DNA of 64,000 nucleotides from Enhydrobacter sp. Its GTDB lineage: Bacteria; Pseudomonadota; Alphaproteobacteria; Reyranellales; Reyranellaceae. The position numbers and the translations under genes are program-made. Under the pieces are notes generated by a model. The model was not told where the DNA came from and searched no databases. It saw nothing but the letters and a program-made list of their open reading frames with translations. The stretch lies in contig JAHCJV010000002.1 in the NCBI GenBank assembly GCA_026126105.1, forward strand, positions 146,967 to 210,966. Reading direction: 5' to 3'. This document shows positions 52,430 through 59,985 of the stretch, piece by piece. Positions within the stretch are counted from its first letter, which is position 1, and each line of letters starts with the position of its first letter.

Positions 52430-53349
52430 TCGCGGCGGCCCTCTCGGCCGAGCGGCTGCCGGCGCCATCGACACGTCCTCCGCGCGTGTCGCTGGCGTTG
52501 TCGTTTGCCTTCCATGGGCTGGCGGTGGCGCCCCTGCTGTTCGCCGGAACCACCGGCAGCGCGCCGGCGGACGAGCCCGCCTTCGTGGTCGAGGTCTCCC
52601 TTGCGGCACCCGCGCCGAGCGACACCACGGGCCCGACCGACCCCCGGCCGGCCGAGAGCAGCGTCGACCTCCCGGTGCCGAACGAGCCGCGTCCGGTGGA
52701 CGCCACGGACGTGACGCCACCTTCTTCGGTGCTCCTCGAGACCAAGGTCGACATACCCCCGCCGGATGAGCCTCAGCCGGTCGAGATCGCCGAGATTGCG
52801 GAGAGGAACGTCGAGCTGCCCGCTCCGGAAGAGCCTCCGGCGCTTGTCGCCGCCGAGTTGAAGCCGGTCACTCCCTCCAGGACGGCCGAACCGCCGAAAC
52901 CGCGACCTCCCGCGCCGCCCCAGGCCCAACCCAAGCCGAGGCCCGCGACGCACGCCAATCCTGCTCCGGTACGTCCGACACAGAGTCCCGCCATGACGCA
53001 GACCGAGTCGGCGCCGAACACCGGAACCGCGCAGGTCACCCAGACCGCCGCCGCGCAGCAGCCGACGATCGTCTGGGAGCATCACCCGCGTTTCCGTACG
53101 CCGCCACGGCCTGCCGTGTACCCGCCGCGCGCCATCGAGCTTGGCCAGCAGGGCGAGGCACTGGTGCGCGTGCGCCTTCAACCGAACGGTGAAGCCGCGG
53201 AGATCCTGCTATGGCGCGGCACCGGCCACGAGTTGCTGGACAAGGCCGCGCTCACCGCCGTGCGCGGTTGGCAATTCCTTCCGGCGATGCGCCAAGGCCA
53301 CGCCGTCGCCGCCTGGGTCGAGATCCCCGTCCGCTTTCATCTGCGTTGA
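52423..53349 (+). CDS. TonB-family energy transducer
   Basis: A 308-residue TonB. Short cytoplasmic start (MVVAAALSAERLPAP), one signal-anchor helix (VSLALSFAFHGLAVAPLLFA), a long Pro/Glu- and Lys/Pro-rich periplasmic spacer (about residues 60-215, PPKPRPPAPPQAQPKPRP) and the C-terminal TonB domain (YPPRAIELGQQGEALVRVRL, ALTAVRGWQFLPA). ATG 52423 overlaps the receptor stop. No exbB/exbD is adjacent, so they must be elsewhere. It is specific to this haem system by position. Confidence 0.92.
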   Translation: MVVAAALSAERLPAPSTRPPRVSLALSFAFHGLAVAPLLFAGTTGSAPADEPAFVVEVSLAAPAPSDTTGPTDPRPAESSVDLPVPNEPRPVDATDVTPPSSVLLETKVDIPPPDEPQPVEIAEIAERNVELPAPEEPPALVAAELKPVTPSRTAEPPKPRPPAPPQAQPKPRPATHANPAPVRPTQSPAMTQTESAPNTGTAQVTQTAAAQQPTIVWEHHPRFRTPPRPAVYPPRAIELGQQGEALVRVRLQPNGEAAEILLWRGTGHELLDKAALTAVRGWQFLPAMRQGHAVAAWVEIPVRFHLR

Positions 53350-53364
53350 GGCAATGGAGACATC

Positions 53365-54414
53365 ATGCTCGTGACCAACACCGACCTTGCCGACCGCTGG
53401 AGCCGGCTACGCGACGAAAAGCCCGCGCTGCGCATCCGCGACGCCGCCGTGTCGCTCGGCGTCAGCGAGGCCGAGCTGGTCGCCCTCGGCGCCGGCCGCA
53501 CCGCCACGCCGCTCGACGGCGAGTGGCGCTCGATCCTGAACGAGATGCCCGCGGTCGGCCGCGTGATGTGCCTGACCCGCAACGAGGACTGCGTGCACGA
53601 GCGCCGCGGCCGCTTCGAGGATGTGCAGGTGGCCGGTCCGCACGGGCTGGTGCTTGGCCCCGACATCGACCTGCGCCTGTTCCTCAGCCAGTGGACGCTG
53701 GGCTTCGCCGTGCGCGAGCCGCTGAAGGGAGGCGAACGCCTGAGCCTGCAGTTCTTCGATGCCTCGGGCGACGCCGTGCACAAGATCTACGCCACCGACG
53801 AGACGGACGGCGCCGCCTTTGACGCGCTGATCGCGCGTCACACGGCGGCCGAGCCGGCGGCCCTCGCGCTGGCGCCACGGGCGGCCGATCCGGTCGACCG
53901 GCCCGACGGCGAGATCGACGTCGAGGGCCTGCGCGCGGCGTGGCGCGGCATGCGCGACACGCACGAGTTCTTCGGCATGCTGGGCAAGTTCAAGGTCGGT
54001 CGCGTGCAGGCGCTCCGCCTGGTGGGAGACGAGTTCGCCCGCGAGCTTCCACCGCGTGCCCTGCGGGGCGCGCTGGTAGCGGCGGCCGAGGACAAGACGC
54101 CGATCATGATCTTCGTCGGCAATCGCGGCTGCATCCAGATCCACACCGGCCGCATCGAGCGGCTGCTCGACACGCCCGGCTGGTTCAACATTCTGGATCC
54201 CGACTTCAACCTGCACCTGCGCGAGTCCGCAGTGGCGCGGGTGTTCTCGGTGCGCAAGCCGACCGACGACGGCATCGTCACCTCGGTCGAGGCGTTCGAT
54301 GGACGCAACCGCACCGTCCTGCTGATGTTCGGCGAGCGCAAGCCGGGCAACCCCGAGCTCGAGCCGTGGCGTGCGATCGCGGCGCGCCTCGAGAAGCACC
54401 TGGCGGCGTCGTGA
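53365..54414 (+). CDS. hmuS: HmuS haemin-degrading / transfer factor
   Basis: A 349-residue cytosolic HemS/ChuS/HmuS-type protein with two tandem homologous haem-binding halves: the N-terminal AVGRVMCLTRNEDCVHERRG and the C-terminal IMIFVGNRGCIQIHTGRIER. These receive haem from the ABC importer and store, transfer or degrade it. It lies 15 bases after the TonB gene and overlaps hmuT by four bases (GTGA). Confidence 0.93.
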   Translation: MLVTNTDLADRWSRLRDEKPALRIRDAAVSLGVSEAELVALGAGRTATPLDGEWRSILNEMPAVGRVMCLTRNEDCVHERRGRFEDVQVAGPHGLVLGPDIDLRLFLSQWTLGFAVREPLKGGERLSLQFFDASGDAVHKIYATDETDGAAFDALIARHTAAEPAALALAPRAADPVDRPDGEIDVEGLRAAWRGMRDTHEFFGMLGKFKVGRVQALRLVGDEFARELPPRALRGALVAAAEDKTPIMIFVGNRGCIQIHTGRIERLLDTPGWFNILDPDFNLHLRESAVARVFSVRKPTDDGIVTSVEAFDGRNRTVLLMFGERKPGNPELEPWRAIAARLEKHLAAS

Positions 54415-55262
54415 CGCGACGTCGCCTGATCGCGCTGGGTCTCCTCGTGGCGGCGCTGCCGGCGCGCGCGCAGACCCGGAGAGTCGTATCGGTGGGCAGC
54501 GCTCTGACCGAAATCTTCTATGCGCTCGGTGCGGAGAAGATGCTGGTCGGCGTCGACACTACCAGCCTCTATCCGGCCGCGGCGCGCAGCCTGCCACAGG
54601 TCGGCTACATGCGCGCGCTGTCGGCCGAAGGCGTGCTGTCGCTGAAGCCGACTCTGGTGATCGCCACCGCCGCCGCGGGCCCGGCAACCACCCTAGACCA
54701 GTTGAAAGCGACCGGCATCGAGGTGCTGATCGTGCCCGACCACTACGACTACGAGAGCGTCGTCGCCAAGATCGAGCTGGTCGGCAGGCTGAGCGGCAAG
54801 ACGGCCGAGGCCGCAGCGATGATCGCGCAGGGACGTGGCGACATGGCGAAACTGGCGGCGAAGCTCGCGACCGTCCCCACCCGGCCGCGCGTGCTGTTCC
54901 TGCTCTCGATGGGCGGCGGCGCACCGCAGGCGGCCGGCACGGGGACGGCAGCAGACGGCATCATCCGGCTGGCGGGCGGCACAAATGCGGTAGAAGGTTA
55001 CGCCGGCTACCGGCTGCTGACGCCGGAGGCGGTGATCGCCTCGCGGGCGGACTTCGTGCTCGTGACGCGCCAGACCGTCGAGGCCATGGGCGGCATCGAG
55101 AAGATCCTGGCTCAGCCGGCGATCGGCCAGACGCCGGCCGGCAAGGCCGGCCGCGTGCTGCAGTTCGACACCCTACTGCTACTCGGCTTCGGGCCGCGCA
55201 CGCCGGAAGCTGCCACCCAGCTCGCTTCGGCGCTCCATCCCGAGCTGGCCCGCGCGCGGTGA
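54411..55262 (+). CDS. hmuT: HmuT periplasmic haemin-binding protein
   Basis: A 283-residue cluster-A/class III binding protein. GTG start, signal VTRRRLIALGLLVAALPARA, then RRVVSVGSALTEIFYALGAE and VGVDTTSLYPAAARSLPQVG. The haem-ligand Tyr of HmuT proteins could be Y in VGYMRALSAEG. It delivers haem to the HmuU permease. It overlaps hmuS and hmuU by four bases each (GTGA), so hmuSTUV are translationally chained. Confidence 0.92.
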   Translation: MTRRRLIALGLLVAALPARAQTRRVVSVGSALTEIFYALGAEKMLVGVDTTSLYPAAARSLPQVGYMRALSAEGVLSLKPTLVIATAAAGPATTLDQLKATGIEVLIVPDHYDYESVVAKIELVGRLSGKTAEAAAMIAQGRGDMAKLAAKLATVPTRPRVLFLLSMGGGAPQAAGTGTAADGIIRLAGGTNAVEGYAGYRLLTPEAVIASRADFVLVTRQTVEAMGGIEKILAQPAIGQTPAGKAGRVLQFDTLLLLGFGPRTPEAATQLASALHPELARAR

Positions 55263-56314
55263 TTGCGCGCGCGCGTCCGGCGGCGGCCTTCGCGCTGCGC
55301 CGCCCGATCCCGCTGTTCGCATTGGCGGCCCTTCTGAGCGTCGTGGCAGGCCTGTGCATCGGCGCCTTCCCGGTCAGCCCCGGCCAGTTGCTTTCCGCGG
55401 TCGGCCTCTCTTCCGAGCCGCTCGACCCGACGACAGCAGCGGTTCTCTACGCGATCCGCGCGCCCCGCGTGCTGGCAGCTTTTGCCGTCGGTGCGGCGCT
55501 CGCCGCAGGCGGGGCCGCAATGCAGAGCCTGTTCCGCAATCCGCTTGCCGATCCCGGCCTGCTCGGCGTGTCGAGCGGCGCGGCGCTCGCCGCCGTTCTG
55601 GTGATCGTTCTCGGCGAGAAGGTAATGCACATCGTGCCGGCCGATCTGCGGCCCTGGCTGCTGCCGCTCGCCGCGTTCCTCGGCGGCCTCTGCTCGACCG
55701 TCGTGGTCTATCGCATCGCCGCGCGCAACGGCATGGCGCTCGTCGGCACCCTGCTGCTGGCCGGCATCGCGATCAATGCGCTGACCTCGGCGGGGATCGG
55801 CCTGCTGGTCTTCGTGGCCGACGACCAGCAGCTTCGCACCCTGATCTTCTGGACCATGGGGGGCTTCGGCGCGGTGACCTGGACGGCGATTCTTCCGGCC
55901 TTGCTGGTGCTGGCGATCAGCGTCCCAACACTCCTGCCCGCGGCCCATCTGCTCGACGCGCTGGCGCTCGGCGAACGCGAGGCAGGCCATGTCGGCGTCG
56001 ATGTCGAGCGGCTGAAGCGTCGGCTGGTGGCACAGGTCGCGCTCGCGGTCGGCGCCGGCGTGGCGATCTCCGGTATCGTGGGTTTCGTCGGCTTGATCGC
56101 GCCGCATATCGTGCGACTGCTGCTCGGTCCCAGCCATCGCACGCTGCTGCCCGCCGCGGCCTTGTTCGGCGGCGCGTTCCTCGTCCTCGCCGATGCGTTG
56201 GCGCGTATGCTGGTTTCGCCGGCGGAGTTGCCGATCGGTGTGCTGACCGCGCTGGTCGGCGGACCGTTCTTCCTCTGGCTGCTCGCCGGCCGCGCCGCGA
56301 GGGAGGGGATGTGA
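55259..56314 (+). CDS. hmuU: HmuU haemin ABC permease
   Basis: A 351-residue FecCD-family permease with about ten helices. Typical marks: RAPRVLAAFAVGAALAAGGA, MQSLFRNPLADPGLLGVSSG, and the ATPase-contact loop SGIVGFVGLIAPHIVRLLLG. GTG start at 55259 inside the hmuT stop. It forms the inner-membrane haem channel with HmuV. Confidence 0.94.
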   Translation: MIARARPAAAFALRRPIPLFALAALLSVVAGLCIGAFPVSPGQLLSAVGLSSEPLDPTTAAVLYAIRAPRVLAAFAVGAALAAGGAAMQSLFRNPLADPGLLGVSSGAALAAVLVIVLGEKVMHIVPADLRPWLLPLAAFLGGLCSTVVVYRIAARNGMALVGTLLLAGIAINALTSAGIGLLVFVADDQQLRTLIFWTMGGFGAVTWTAILPALLVLAISVPTLLPAAHLLDALALGEREAGHVGVDVERLKRRLVAQVALAVGAGVAISGIVGFVGLIAPHIVRLLLGPSHRTLLPAAALFGGAFLVLADALARMLVSPAELPIGVLTALVGGPFFLWLLAGRAAREGM

Positions 56315-57108
56315 CCCTTCTTCGCGCCGAAGCGATCGAAGTCCGGGCAGGTACAAAACGTCTGATCCGCGACGTGTCGATCGAGCTGGTACCGGGCGAG
56401 ATCGTCGCCGTGATTGGCCCCAACGGCGCCGGCAAGAGCACCCTGCTCGGCGCGCTGGCCGGCGACCGGCCGGTAGCGGCGGGACGCGTGCTCCTCGACG
56501 GCCATCCGATCGCAAAATGGAGCAAGACATCGCTCGCCCATCGTCGTGCGGTGCTGCCGCAGCATTCGACGGTCGCGTTCGACTTCACCGGACGGCAGAT
56601 CGTGAGGCTTGGCCTGCTCGCCCATGGTTCGCTGTCGGACCGACAGAAGGACGACATTGCCGAGAGCGCTCTGGCAGAGACCGAGGCGCTCGCCTTCGCC
56701 GACCGGCCGTACACCGTTCTGTCCGGCGGCGAACGTCAGCGGGTCCAGCTCGCGCGCGTGCTGGCGCAATGCGACGCCGACCCCGCGGCCCGTCCGTTCC
56801 TGCTGCTCGACGAACCGATTGGCGGCCTCGACCTCGCCCACCAGCACGCCGCTCTGGCAAGCGCCCGCAGACGGGCAGAGCGCGGTCTGGGCGTGCTTGC
56901 CGTGCTGCACGACCTCACGATGACTGCGCGTTATGCCGACCGGGTCGCCATCCTGGAAACAGGCCGCATGACGGCGATAGGAGCAACCGAGACAACGCTC
57001 GACCCCGCCCTGCTGTCGCGGGTTTTCGCCACGCCGATCGTGCGCCTGCAGGCGGGCGCGACAATTGCGTATGTCAGCCCCGGCGGAACGACCCCGAATC
57101 GGACATAA
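56311..57108 (+). CDS. hmuV: HmuV haemin ABC ATPase
   Basis: A 265-residue ATPase. Walker A GPNGAGKST (36-44), Q-loop VLPQHSTVAFDFT, signature LSGGERQRVQLARVLAQ, Walker B FLLLDEPIGGLDLAHQ and H-loop VLHDLTMTARYAD. The FDFTGRQIVRLGLLAH segment is typical of HmuV. GTG start overlaps the hmuU stop. It is the last gene of the haem operon; 54 bases follow before the SrfA-like genes. Confidence 0.95.
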   Translation: MTLLRAEAIEVRAGTKRLIRDVSIELVPGEIVAVIGPNGAGKSTLLGALAGDRPVAAGRVLLDGHPIAKWSKTSLAHRRAVLPQHSTVAFDFTGRQIVRLGLLAHGSLSDRQKDDIAESALAETEALAFADRPYTVLSGGERQRVQLARVLAQCDADPAARPFLLLDEPIGGLDLAHQHAALASARRRAERGLGVLAVLHDLTMTARYADRVAILETGRMTAIGATETTLDPALLSRVFATPIVRLQAGATIAYVSPGGTTPNRT

Positions 57109-57162
57109 TCAAACCGGATTCAGCCGCTGTTATACTCGGCTTCGAAAACAGCAGCGGTATCG

Positions 57163-58440
57163 ATGGGCGAACGACCCACTCTGATCCTCACAACTCGTCT
57201 TGGCGTGCGGCCTTTAGGCGTGCGCGGCGATCCGCTGCACGCTGTCGCCGGGCAGCTGTTGTCGGTAATACGCCGGCGCCTCGGCGACGGTCCGGCGAAT
57301 CTTCTGGCCGAGCCGCAGCTGCGCGAATCGGGCGATGGGATCGATTGGTATGCCGCACATGACGGCACGGTCCGCCGCTTTTCCGATTTGCCTGACGGCG
57401 AGAAGGCCGAAGCGCTCGCCCGCGTCGACCATCATCTCGCGGCAATCAATGGGCTTGGCGATCAGCTTGCGGCCTCCGGAACGAGCGACGAAGCACGGCT
57501 GGTCGGCGAGTCGCTGAAGCTCTCGACTCGCCGGCCGTCCGACGACTACATCTTCCTGGTGGGTGGCCAGCCGGTGATTGCGGCGTGGGGCTACGAACCG
57601 GAGGCCGTTTCGGGCCTCGAAGGCTTTGCACCGTCGTCCGTGGCCGTGATCCCTCGGCCTGCCCCACCGCCTGCCGCAGTGTTCGCGAGCGCGCCGGCGG
57701 TGATGCTGCCGGCCGCTCTCGGCTGGTCGCGCTTCTGGGGCGCGCTGCTGTTCGGGCTGATGTTCCTGATCCTGTTGCTGATGGCGTCGTGGCTGCTACG
57801 CGCCTGCGCGCCGGTCGATCCCTCGCTCAACGTCGCGACGATCGAAACCCCGGCCCCGCCTGCCCCGGAGCCGCCGGCCGATCCGACGCCGGTGCTCAAA
57901 GCCTCGCTGGACGACGAGCAGGCGGCCGAGAAGAAGCTACGCCTGGAGCTGGCCGCCTTGCAGGACGATCTCAAGCAAAAGGTCGCGATGTGCAAGCCGA
58001 TCGAGCCGCCCAAGCCTCCGCCGCCGCCTGTCGTCGCGAAAGCGCCGCCACCACCACCGCCGCCGCCCCAACAGCAAGCCGCTGCGCCGCCGCCGCGACC
58101 GCCGGCTCCGCCGCCGAACCGGCCGCCGCCGGGCATGCTGCCGTGCGACTGGTCGGGCGACTCCGGCGGTGAGGGCGTGACCCGCAACAGGCATTACCTC
58201 GGCGATAGACCGGGTTTTGTTGCCATCAATTATGAACTGTATGTCCGTCCAGACGACATCAAGGTGATCTATCGTGGCCAGAACATCGCGGGAACGCGCG
58301 GTCCACGCAGCGGGCGCGGCGGCTTTGGGTTCGATTGGAACCCGGTGGCCGGGGATTATTCGGTCGAAGTCATCGTAACAGGGGAGCAGTGGGGCACGCG
58401 CTGGAAGTATGCCATGGCCTGCCCGCGCGGCGGACGTTGA
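57163..58440 (+). CDS. SrfA-like single-pass membrane protein 1
   Basis: A 425-residue protein. Cytoplasmic N-terminal domain (about 1-165) has IDWYAAHDGTVRR (60-72) and a Gly-Gly-x-Pro-Val segment VGGQPVIAAWGY (133-144). Then one transmembrane helix (191-212, FWGALLFGLMFLILLLMASW), a short coiled coil (252-277) and a long poly-Pro/Ala linker (about 278-330). A beta-rich C-terminal domain (GFVAINYELYVRPDDIKVIY ... ACPRGGR) ends it. The N-terminal domain is shared with the next gene and resembles SrfA of the Salmonella srfABC cluster. Role unknown; probably a membrane anchor that links cytoplasmic SrfB/SrfC to the periplasm. Confidence 0.75.
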   Translation: MGERPTLILTTRLGVRPLGVRGDPLHAVAGQLLSVIRRRLGDGPANLLAEPQLRESGDGIDWYAAHDGTVRRFSDLPDGEKAEALARVDHHLAAINGLGDQLAASGTSDEARLVGESLKLSTRRPSDDYIFLVGGQPVIAAWGYEPEAVSGLEGFAPSSVAVIPRPAPPPAAVFASAPAVMLPAALGWSRFWGALLFGLMFLILLLMASWLLRACAPVDPSLNVATIETPAPPAPEPPADPTPVLKASLDDEQAAEKKLRLELAALQDDLKQKVAMCKPIEPPKPPPPPVVAKAPPPPPPPPQQQAAAPPPRPPAPPPNRPPPGMLPCDWSGDSGGEGVTRNRHYLGDRPGFVAINYELYVRPDDIKVIYRGQNIAGTRGPRSGRGGFGFDWNPVAGDYSVEVIVTGEQWGTRWKYAMACPRGGR

Positions 58441-58449
58441 GGGACTGAA

Positions 58450-59937
58450 ATGGCCGGACCGCTTCTCAGCAGCGAACCGCTGCAGCGCTATCGTGCACTC
58501 GGCCTTGCGGGAGATCCCGTGTGGCGGGCCGCGCGGCAGTTGCGTGCGGCAATCGCCCAGCGCCTTTCATCCGAGCACGCCGACCTGCTGGCGATCCCCG
58601 AGGTCGATCCGTCGGGCCGGCGCATCGACTGGTACGCGCCATTCGATGGCGAGGTCAGGCGGCTGGCCGATCTCGGCGATGCCGAACGCGCTGGCCTTCA
58701 GGAGAAGGTTCGCCGCCTTCATGAAGACCTGGTCGGCCTCGCGGCCTCGATGGAGGAGCCGACGCGCTCCGGCGCGGAGCGCAATTTTGCGCGCCTCCTG
58801 CGCCATGCCTTGACCGCCCCCGGAGAGGAGACGCTCTACGTCGTCGACGGCAGGCCGGTGATGACCTTCTGGGGCTTCTCGGCCGACGCGGCTTTGCCCG
58901 GCGTCTTCCTGCCAACCGCCCCCGCCACGCCGCTGGCTCGGGTTTCGGCCCCTGCTGGCGCCGTTCCTCGGGCCGCGATGGCGTCGGCACCGGCCGCTGC
59001 GATGATGGCCGCGCCGGGCACACGCTCGACATGGTGGCAGTGGCTGCTGCTCGCGGTCTTTCTTCTGTTGTTGCTCGCCGGCTTGGCCTGGGTACTGCGG
59101 CCCTATCTGCCGCATCTCGAGCCACGCCTGGAAGCAGAGGCGCGAGAGAGAGCGTTGGCCTTCTCCGTACGCCAGCCGACCGAGCTGCAGCAGGTCCGCT
59201 ATACGACCCTGCAGCAGGACAACGAGCGGCTGCGGCTCGAGCTCGCGACGCTGACCGACGAGCTCGCCCGCAAAGGCGGCGATTGTGCCGCGGGCGTCCT
59301 CGTCCCCGGCGGAGTGATCGTCGGCCATGGCGTACCGATCGAACGAAGCGCCGGCCCGGACGACAAGGCGGCGGGCGTCAACGTCGCGGAGAAAGCCAAC
59401 GAGAAGGCGCCTAACCTCGACGGCAAGAATGGCAACGATCGCGACGACAAGGGCAAGGGTCCGGATGCCCAAGGACCGGACGACAAAGCCCTCAACGGTC
59501 GAGACAAGGCGATGGCCGACAAGAATGGCGCCGACAAGAACAACGCCAGGAAGGATGAGCCCAAGCCGATGGTCGTGCCGCCGGAGGCCAAGCAGAAGCA
59601 GGACCTCGCTTTCATGAAAGGCGACTGGCGCTCGCGTACCGGGCTGGTGACGGCAAACGGCGAAAAGGATCTTCGCCCCTCCTACACGCTCGACGACAAG
59701 GGCAAGGGCAAGGTCTCCTTCACACAGCAGAACGGCACGACCTGCGAGGCGCCGGCCGAGGCGCGCTGGGACAACGGCAAGCTTGTGATCGAGGAAAAAT
59801 CCAATCCCAAGTGTGCCGACGGACGCACCTACGCGCGCAACACGGTGAACTGCGAAGTCGACAAGGATGGGGTCGCGCAATGCAAGGGCAGCCAGCCCGG
59901 CGACAAGCGCAGCTACAACGTGCAGATTGGCCGTTGA
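58450..59937 (+). CDS. SrfA-like single-pass membrane protein 2
   Basis: A 495-residue paralog of the previous gene, 9 bases downstream. The shared domain has GRRIDWYAPFDGEVRRLADL (57-76) and DGRPVMTFWGF (133-143). Transmembrane helix 196-217 (WWQWLLLAVFLLLLLAGLAW), coiled coil (about 240-275, LQQDNERLRLELATLTDELA), a charged Lys/Asp/Asn linker (about 310-385) and a C-terminal periplasmic domain of about 110 residues (LAFMKGDWRSRTGLVTANGE ... CKGSQPGDKRSYNV) with four Cys that may pair. This C-terminal domain matches the pattern of SrfA proteins better than copy 1. Function unknown. Confidence 0.78.
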   Translation: MAGPLLSSEPLQRYRALGLAGDPVWRAARQLRAAIAQRLSSEHADLLAIPEVDPSGRRIDWYAPFDGEVRRLADLGDAERAGLQEKVRRLHEDLVGLAASMEEPTRSGAERNFARLLRHALTAPGEETLYVVDGRPVMTFWGFSADAALPGVFLPTAPATPLARVSAPAGAVPRAAMASAPAAAMMAAPGTRSTWWQWLLLAVFLLLLLAGLAWVLRPYLPHLEPRLEAEARERALAFSVRQPTELQQVRYTTLQQDNERLRLELATLTDELARKGGDCAAGVLVPGGVIVGHGVPIERSAGPDDKAAGVNVAEKANEKAPNLDGKNGNDRDDKGKGPDAQGPDDKALNGRDKAMADKNGADKNNARKDEPKPMVVPPEAKQKQDLAFMKGDWRSRTGLVTANGEKDLRPSYTLDDKGKGKVSFTQQNGTTCEAPAEARWDNGKLVIEEKSNPKCADGRTYARNTVNCEVDKDGVAQCKGSQPGDKRSYNVQIGR

Positions 59938-59985
59938 TATCGCCCGGATGAAGCCCACGTTCCAGAGTTTACCGCACAGGCCCAC

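Noticed and set aside
50261..52720. An about 820-codon open frame antisense to the haem receptor
   Set aside because: Same codon-bias artefact; the plus strand encodes a textbook TonB-dependent receptor.
57163..59937. Surfactin synthetase srfA
   Set aside because: The name SrfA here refers to the Salmonella srfABC family; there are no NRPS domains in these proteins.
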